DNA of 11,436 nucleotides, taken from contig DBFL01000026.1 of assembly GCA_002294285.1 (NCBI GenBank), forward strand, positions 1 through 11,436. Reading direction: 5' to 3'. The first letter of the stretch is position 1. Every line of letters starts with the position of its first letter. The DNA comes from Candidatus Neomicrothrix sp. UBA881 (GTDB lineage: Bacteria; Actinomycetota; Acidimicrobiia; Acidimicrobiales; MedAcidi-G1). Position numbers and translations under genes: made by a program. The notes under the pieces are model-generated. The model ran no database searches. It had not been told where the DNA came from and saw only the letters and a program-made list of their open reading frames with translations. Shown one piece after another: positions 7,289 to 11,436 of the stretch.

Positions 7289-7672
7289 CTAGCTGTCCAA
7301 ACTAACGCTACGTTTAGTGAACTTCCATCCTTGGTCTGTCTTTATCAGTTCATCGGAGTAACGTCCGGTCGTCATCATGTTAGGTGGTGATCCAGCACTC
7401 ATTAGAAGCAGATAGCAGCTAGCTGTTGCCGAATTTCCGTTGATTTCGACAACTTGATTGTTTATCCAATGTCTGACCCCTTTGATCAGTTGAGGGAAAC
7501 TGTCACCGGAAACTTCAAGGGCACTTCTACCTACAATGGGGTCGCTTCCTGGCATTTCTAAAATCCCATCTTCAGTGAAAGTTTCAGCAAAAGCTTTCCC
7601 ATTCCCTGAATCCGCTGCTTGGTTGTATCTGTTAGTGAGATGATTGATTTCAATTATTTCTTCCGCGCTCAT
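7289..7672 (-). CDS. SnoaL/NTF2-like small protein (127 aa)
   Basis: This is a small cytoplasmic cone-fold protein of the SnoaL_4/NTF2-like type. Typical features are an N-terminal helix pair with Y16, then FAETFTEDG (28-36), RHWINNQVVEING (67-79, H68), a beta strand SATASCYLLL (81-90), and the C-terminal YSDELIKTDQGWKF (105-118). The ATG at 7672 has the best ribosome binding site in the window, AAGGAG at 7678-7683, five bases upstream. Family members act as isomerases, dehydratases, hydrolases or ligand-binding proteins, so the fold does not reveal the reaction. Its place just before the sugar-importer ATPase suggests a role in carbohydrate metabolism, but that is only context. Confidence 0.85.
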   Translation of the reverse strand: MSAEEIIEINHLTNRYNQAADSGNGKAFAETFTEDGILEMPGSDPIVGRSALEVSGDSFPQLIKGVRHWINNQVVEINGNSATASCYLLLMSAGSPPNMMTTGRYSDELIKTDQGWKFTKRSVSLDS

Positions 7673-7690
7673 TGAATCTCCTTAAATGCG

Positions 7691-7721
7691 ATTACAACAT
7701 TCTGCCCGACCGTAGGGTCAA
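7691..7721 (-). promoter_or_regulatory. Weak candidate promoter ahead of the SnoaL-like and ATPase genes
   Basis: In the 69-base gap after the ThuA-like gene, the minus strand carries TTGACC (7721-7716) and TGTAAT (7696-7691). Each matches the sigma-70 consensus boxes at five of six positions. The spacer is 19 bases, longer than ideal. The predicted start would fall almost on the AAGGAG ribosome binding site, which argues against it. A 4-bp stem (GACC/GGTC, 7708-7719) overlaps the -35 box. It could give separate expression of the last two genes, but evidence is thin. Confidence 0.2.
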
Positions 7722-7741
7722 TTAACCAGTTGGCTTGGGCA

Positions 7742-8566
7742 TTAGTTCGATTTTGATTTTGCAGAACTACTAGTTTTTGCTTCTTCAGAAGAGACCCAGT
7801 CAATCGCATTGTTTAGAAGTTTTCGGAAATTTGAATCCATATATGCAGAAGGCCCGTCACCCAGCTGTATGTATGCAATAGGCGATGATTTTTCCCAGCG
7901 TACCCAGGCGACAAGGCTGCTTCCTTTTGGATGTGTCCACGATTCATTGGAATTCATTTCTCCTTGCATTGCCAGCGCAGCTGAATAGAAATTCGAGGAA
8001 TCTTCAAAATTAAAATGTGAACGAAGTATAGGAGTCACCGATTCTTCGAAAATAGGGCAGAGGTAAGCCTCGTCAGTTATTGAGAAACTTTCAGGAACCC
8101 CGCTGCAAATAGGATGATCAGCGTCAACAACCTCAATTTCTTGGGTTGCATCGAAACAATATCCTGAATCAGGAAATTCAGTTCCATGAAGCGACCCAGG
8201 TTTGTAATGGAATCTGCCACCGATCACATCTGCATACCGTTCCCATGTCGGCCAACCAGCTATCGCGTGATGCAGAAAGACAAGCCCCTGACCTGACTCA
8301 AGTAGATCCTCGAAGTTCTTTTTGTACTCAGGGGTTGGATCTGAACAGACAACAGGTGGGACTGAGTTTCTTCTCAATTCAACTCCGGGAATGTCATAGA
8401 AAAGAATCGCATCGATGTCATGGCATTTTTCAGGGTTAAGAAATTTTTCCGCTTCCGGATGTTTTTCGTGAAACCAGTCAACGTTTTCAAATGAATCGAA
8501 AACCTCGAAGAAAGAGTCTGATTCAAACGGGTGACCTCCGGTAATAATTAGAATCTTTTTTTTCAA
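7742..8566 (-). CDS. ThuA-like protein (class I glutamine amidotransferase-like fold)
   Basis: This is a 274-aa cytoplasmic protein of the ThuA (trehalose utilisation) family, an alpha/beta fold related to class I amidotransferases. The first strand KKILIITGGHPF begins at once. The diagnostic block GLVFLHHAIAGW then PTWERYADVIGGRF runs from 94 to 119 with the His pair H99-H100. DEAYL (165-169) and the C-terminal IAYIQLGDG then NNAIDWVS (230-259) are also family-typical. The last 14 residues are a Ser/Lys-rich tail. The start is TTG at 8566 overlapping the upstream stop (TTGA), followed by a run of A. No other start near the first strand is available. In rhizobia ThuA works with the Gfo/Idh protein ThuB in disaccharide breakdown through 3-keto derivatives. 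A Gfo/Idh gene lies on the opposite strand here, so a link to keto-sugar handling is plausible but unproven. Confidence 0.88.
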   Translation of the reverse strand: MKKKILIITGGHPFESDSFFEVFDSFENVDWFHEKHPEAEKFLNPEKCHDIDAILFYDIPGVELRRNSVPPVVCSDPTPEYKKNFEDLLESGQGLVFLHHAIAGWPTWERYADVIGGRFHYKPGSLHGTEFPDSGYCFDATQEIEVVDADHPICSGVPESFSITDEAYLCPIFEESVTPILRSHFNFEDSSNFYSAALAMQGEMNSNESWTHPKGSSLVAWVRWEKSSPIAYIQLGDGPSAYMDSNFRKLLNNAIDWVSSEEAKTSSSAKSKSN

Positions 8567-9537
8567 TTAAGTGTTCCGGCGTCTGACATTGCGCTGATAG
8601 TTCTTTCAGCGGTGATTTCAACTAGTTTCCCTAATCTTGGGTCATCAGGATTGCCCAGAAGAGGGAGAGCACAAGCTATGACAATGCCAAAGAACAAAGA
8701 TTCTTTGTATCCCACAAGATCATGGGGGTAACTGGCAAGTAGTTCAGATTCGTACAATTTGCGTTCTTCAGTTGTAAGACACTGGCACATACAGTATGCA
8801 ATATCCCACGCAGGTGGACCTGTGCCAAAACCCTGCCAATCGATTATTGCGACACCCTGACTGCTTATGACCAAGTTGTCTGGTTTGACATCACCGTGAA
8901 CAATGGTCTGATCCAATGTGTTGAGGTAACTCATGGTTTCAAGGAATCTTTCTAAAAGGTTTATTTCCTTAAGCGGTTCAACAATTTCACCGCACATGTC
9001 TTGAAGAACGGGCCATCCTTTTTCGATCATGATTGTCAGATTGTTGATTCGATCCTGAGAGATCATCGTTTGAACCCAAGGGGTATCAACCAAATCTTTT
9101 CCCTGGCTGTGGAGTTTAGATAATTCCTCAAAAACCTGTCGAGTGTAGTCAATTCCTATACCACTTATTGAGTCTGAGTCTTCTGCAGGTTCTAAATACT
9201 CTAAGAGCATTACGAAATAGGCGCTAGATGGATCATAAGCTGACGCGAAAAGCGTTGGAAGACGTAGGTCAAGTTTTGGAGCTAGCTCATGGTAGAACTT
9301 GATTTCTCTTTCGAACAACCCTGATCTCTTTGCAGCATTGAGAGACTCTTGTCTATTTGCAGCAAATTTTGCTACTAATTGTTCTCCATCTTCTAGAGAA
9401 AGGAGAACTAGGTCACCCAGGTTGCCTTTTCCTCCGCCAATCGGACACATTTCAAAACTTTCAATAGGCCTACCTAGCGCATCAGAAAGCCATTCTCTGT
9501 TCAGCTCTTGGGGGCAGGTTGGAAAGTCAACATTCAT
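8563..9537 (-). CDS. Aminoglycoside/choline-kinase-like phosphotransferase 2
   Basis: This is a cytoplasmic small-molecule kinase of the APH/COG3173 (ecdysteroid-kinase-like) group with an eukaryotic-kinase-like fold. VAKFA has the ATP-binding Lys57. The glycine-rich region is IGGGKGNLGD (33-42). The catalytic loop is VHGDVKPDN (213-221, D216 as base, N221 for metal), and the metal-binding Asp is D233 (IIDWQGFGTGPPAWD). The start ATG at 9537 shares one base with the SDR stop (TGATG) and lacks a Shine-Dalgarno sequence, so it likely relies on reinitiation. Its 3' end overlaps the ThuA-like start. The second kinase in this window (10344-11396) has the same layout and shares the DWQG motif, so the two are probably paralogues. 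The substrate is unknown. Aminoglycoside resistance is unlikely, since this branch mostly acts on hydroxylated metabolites or lipids. Confidence 0.88.
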   Translation of the reverse strand: MNVDFPTCPQELNREWLSDALGRPIESFEMCPIGGGKGNLGDLVLLSLEDGEQLVAKFAANRQESLNAAKRSGLFEREIKFYHELAPKLDLRLPTLFASAYDPSSAYFVMLLEYLEPAEDSDSISGIGIDYTRQVFEELSKLHSQGKDLVDTPWVQTMISQDRINNLTIMIEKGWPVLQDMCGEIVEPLKEINLLERFLETMSYLNTLDQTIVHGDVKPDNLVISSQGVAIIDWQGFGTGPPAWDIAYCMCQCLTTEERKLYESELLASYPHDLVGYKESLFFGIVIACALPLLGNPDDPRLGKLVEITAERTISAMSDAGTLN

Positions 9538-10313
9538 CAGTAGGTGGCTAGTCCTCCGTCAAGTGAAATGGTTCCACCACTGAAGCCCGCCCCTTCTTCT
9601 GAGGCAAGGAGGAGTGCGAAAGCTGCTATTTCATCGACTGTCACGGGTCTTTGAATAGCTGTGTCTTTTGTGTAGAGAGCTATTACATCGGCTACTTCAG
9701 TTAGCCCTGATGCAGCCCCCGACTGATTTTCAAGCATGTCTGTATGTACCAGTCCTGGACAGATGGAATTGATTGTTATTCCTTCTGTGCCGACTTCCTT
9801 GGCAGCGGATTTTACGAAACCATTGATTGCATGCTTATTAGCCGTATATCCAGCGATGTTAGCCTTGCCTCGTTTACCCTCTATAGAAGAAATAGCAATA
9901 ATTCTTCCTGTTTTACGAGGGACCATATGCCAGAGTGCTTTACGAGTTCCTCTAAAAACATGATTCAGATTGAAATCGAGTTCGAATTGCCATTCTTCAT
10001 CTGAAAGATCAACTACTGGAGCGGTGTCACCAACGCCACCAGCGTTTAAAACCATGATGTCAAGTTGACCAAAATTCTCAACGGTAAAGTCAACGAAACC
10101 CTCTAAAACCTCTTTTTCAGTGACACTTCCCGGATAGAAAAGAACATCTTCACCAGCATTCATCTCATCAAGTGCCCGTTGTCCTTTTTCATCATTACGA
10201 CTGTTGATAACTACTTTTGCTCCTTCGGCTACGAATCTTTCTGCTATTGCCCGTCCTATACCACGTGTTCCACCAGTGACAGCAGCAACTTTTCCCTCTA
10301 GTTTTTTCTCCAT
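9537..10313 (-). CDS. SDR-family NAD(P)-dependent oxidoreductase
   Basis: This is a classical short-chain dehydrogenase/reductase of 258 aa, the typical length. The cofactor motif TGGTRGIG is at 13-20, NAGG at 90-93, and the catalytic residues are S143, Y156 and K160 (SSIEGKRG, then YTANK), with Asn near 115-117. PGLVHTDM (186-193) and the C-terminal FSGGTISLDGG (244-254) are also standard. R39 after the second beta strand (NSRN) hints at NADP(H) preference, but this is weak. The ATG at 10313 has AGAGGAG just upstream. It lies between the two kinase genes, 30 bases after the first and overlapping the second by one base, which suggests an oxidation/reduction step linked to a phosphorylation step on one alcohol-bearing metabolite. 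The substrate cannot be named. Confidence 0.93.
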   Translation of the reverse strand: MEKKLEGKVAAVTGGTRGIGRAIAERFVAEGAKVVINSRNDEKGQRALDEMNAGEDVLFYPGSVTEKEVLEGFVDFTVENFGQLDIMVLNAGGVGDTAPVVDLSDEEWQFELDFNLNHVFRGTRKALWHMVPRKTGRIIAISSIEGKRGKANIAGYTANKHAINGFVKSAAKEVGTEGITINSICPGLVHTDMLENQSGAASGLTEVADVIALYTKDTAIQRPVTVDEIAAFALLLASEEGAGFSGGTISLDGGLATY

Positions 10314-10343
10314 GTTCTCCTCTTTGTCTAATGTGTTATTCGT

Positions 10344-11396
10344 TCAAAATCTATTGTGGTCTTTCAATGCTTCAATACTTCTTCTGGTCATAACAGTTGC
10401 GAGTTCTTTGACACGTTCCTCTTTTTCGTCACTAATTAAAGGAAGGGAACAAGCCACAACTAGTCCATAAAGTATCCCATCTACATAACTTTCAAATAGT
10501 TCAGTTTGATCTATTTCTTTACCAGCGGCTTTGATTGCATTGAAATAATGGTCCAAGAGTATTTTTTCGTTCTTGCGGCGTGAATCAACAGTTAAAGACA
10601 TGGTTATAAAATATGACAAATCAAACCCAGCGGGTCCCTTAGAAGCCCCTTGCCAATCAACGAGAAAAACCCTGTTGCCTTCACGGGTAAAAAGAAGGTT
10701 GTCGGCTCTTAGATCTGAGTGAATTAATGTTTCAGGATAATTTGATAGTGCGTCTAACATTTCATGAAGGCGACTTGTGATTATTTTTCCAAAAGATATT
10801 TCGTCTTTGGTGAGCTCTCCATTTAGCAACTCACAAAGAGGGTCCCATCCCGCATTTGCAATAAAAGAGAGACTGGATTTTCTTCCACTGGGTTTTGGAA
10901 GCCAATCCATTTTAGTTAAATCCGGGTGTTCCCACCATTTAGAATGCAAAGAAGCAACTTCATCTAGCACGAGAAAAGCTTGTTCAAGAGAGATCCCCTG
11001 AATTTGATCCACACTCTCATCTACATCGACTGCTTCTTGGATTAGTAAAAAGTTTTCAGTTTCCGGGTCGTACCAAGCTGAGTGCAATTGTGGAGTATTT
11101 ACAGGTGTTATCGAGGCGAGCTCATCGTAGAAGCGAAGTTCGCGTTCGTTATTGTTTCCTCTTTTGGTGTTTGCTCTACTGCCTTCTCTAGGAGCGGGAA
11201 TTTTGCAAACAAGATTTTGGTTTTCTTTACTGCCATCTGAATAGGAAATATTTAGGAGTAATACAACTCCCAGCATGCCTCTGTCGCTACCAATGCGTTT
11301 GTAGCTAAAAGAGTCAACTTCCTTTCCCAGACTTTCCGAGAGGAACTCTTCAGTCAGTTCCTCGGGGGAGATAGGGAAAGGAGGATTCCTTAACAT
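10344..11396 (-). CDS. Aminoglycoside/choline-kinase-like phosphotransferase 1
   Basis: This is a 350-aa cytoplasmic kinase of the same APH/COG3173 group as the gene at 8563-9537. LVCKI has the ATP-binding Lys65. The glycine-rich region is IGSDRGMLG (35-43), the catalytic loop IHSDLRADN (225-233, D228 as base), and the metal Asp D247 in FLVDWQGASKGP. Compared with its paralogue the catalytic loop has HSD-LR instead of HGD-VK, and the regions around 55-83 and 150-205 are longer. The ATG at 11396 has no clear Shine-Dalgarno sequence and follows a stop codon at 11402-11400 by three bases, so it is probably internal to an operon entering from the right. Shared N-terminal (PxxPxELxxExLSxxLG) and C-terminal (GLVVACSLPL / GIVIACALPL) patterns support a duplication. 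The substrate is unknown. Confidence 0.88.
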   Translation of the reverse strand: MLRNPPFPISPEELTEEFLSESLGKEVDSFSYKRIGSDRGMLGVVLLLNISYSDGSKENQNLVCKIPAPREGSRANTKRGNNNERELRFYDELASITPVNTPQLHSAWYDPETENFLLIQEAVDVDESVDQIQGISLEQAFLVLDEVASLHSKWWEHPDLTKMDWLPKPSGRKSSLSFIANAGWDPLCELLNGELTKDEISFGKIITSRLHEMLDALSNYPETLIHSDLRADNLLFTREGNRVFLVDWQGASKGPAGFDLSYFITMSLTVDSRRKNEKILLDHYFNAIKAAGKEIDQTELFESYVDGILYGLVVACSLPLISDEKEERVKELATVMTRRSIEALKDHNRF

Positions 11397-11399
11397 GGT

Positions 11400-11436
11400 T
11401 TATTCAACAGGGTCGCCTGCGAGTACAACTCTGTGC
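11400..11436 (-). CDS. Possible C-terminal end of an upstream gene (partial)
   Basis: On the minus strand an open frame enters from the right edge and ends at TAA (11402-11400), reading HRVVLAGDPVE then stop, three bases before the ATG of phosphotransferase 1. Tight spacing like the other junctions, and the missing ribosome binding site of the downstream gene, suggest a real co-transcribed gene. Eleven residues are too few to name a family. Confidence 0.35.
   Translation of the reverse strand, partial: HRVVLAGDPVE

Noticed and set aside
8563..11396. Aminoglycoside resistance genes
   Set aside because: The two kinases fit the broad COG3173 phosphotransferase group, sit in a metabolic operon with an SDR, and show no sign of a mobile resistance context.
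1..11436. Mobile element, prophage, defence island or CRISPR array
   Set aside because: No transposase, integrase, direct-repeat array or tRNA attachment site was seen; the genes form ordinary metabolic operons.

Overview
The window looks like a piece of a free-living, probably marine, heterotrophic bacterial chromosome. G+C is moderate to low by eye (about 40-48 %), coding is very dense, and GTG and TTG starts are frequent. An AglF-type permease with an extra membrane domain, plus a luciferase-type oxidoreductase, an SDR, a SnoaL-like protein and two COG3173-type phosphotransferases side by side, suggests a streamlined marine actinobacterium (Acidimicrobiia-like) or possibly SAR202 Chloroflexi. 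This assignment is an inference; there is no rRNA or other phylogenetic marker in the window. I see no tRNA, CRISPR array, insertion sequence, transposase or transcriptional regulator, and no gene-free stretch longer than 113 bases.

Left half, plus strand (114-6068): a compact operon of five genes. It encodes an oversized AglF/GgtC-type sugar permease, an AglG/GgtD-type permease, a YdhF-like aldo/keto reductase, a Gfo/Idh/MocA-family NAD(P)-binding protein, and an SsuD-like FMNH2-dependent monooxygenase. Three of the four junctions are stop/start overlaps (GTGA, TTGA, ATGA). A GC-rich hairpin at 1-20 probably follows a gene that lies just outside the window, most likely the solute-binding protein.

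Right half, minus strand (11436 down to 6085): the tail of an unseen gene, phosphotransferase 1, an SDR oxidoreductase, phosphotransferase 2, a ThuA-like protein, a SnoaL/NTF2-like protein, and a MalK/UgpC-type ATPase. The ATPase is the natural motor for the two permeases on the other strand. The two arrays converge with only 16 bases between their stop codons.

How it may work together: an alpha-glucoside/glucosylglycerol-type importer, an alkanesulfonate-monooxygenase homologue that keeps the two arginines of the SsuD active site, an aldo/keto reductase and a Gfo/Idh/MocA protein form the part list of an oxidative (sulfolytic) sulfoquinovose pathway of the SmoABC type. In that pathway a sulfoquinovosyl glycoside is imported and cleaved, possibly by an NAD+-dependent Gfo/Idh-fold glycosidase because no classical GH31 enzyme is visible. 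The monooxygenase would release sulfite and form 6-oxo-glucose, and the aldo/keto reductase would reduce that to glucose. This is the main hypothesis of the annotation. The families and motifs are read from the sequence; the substrate is inferred. The flavin reductase and binding protein that the pathway needs are not in the window.
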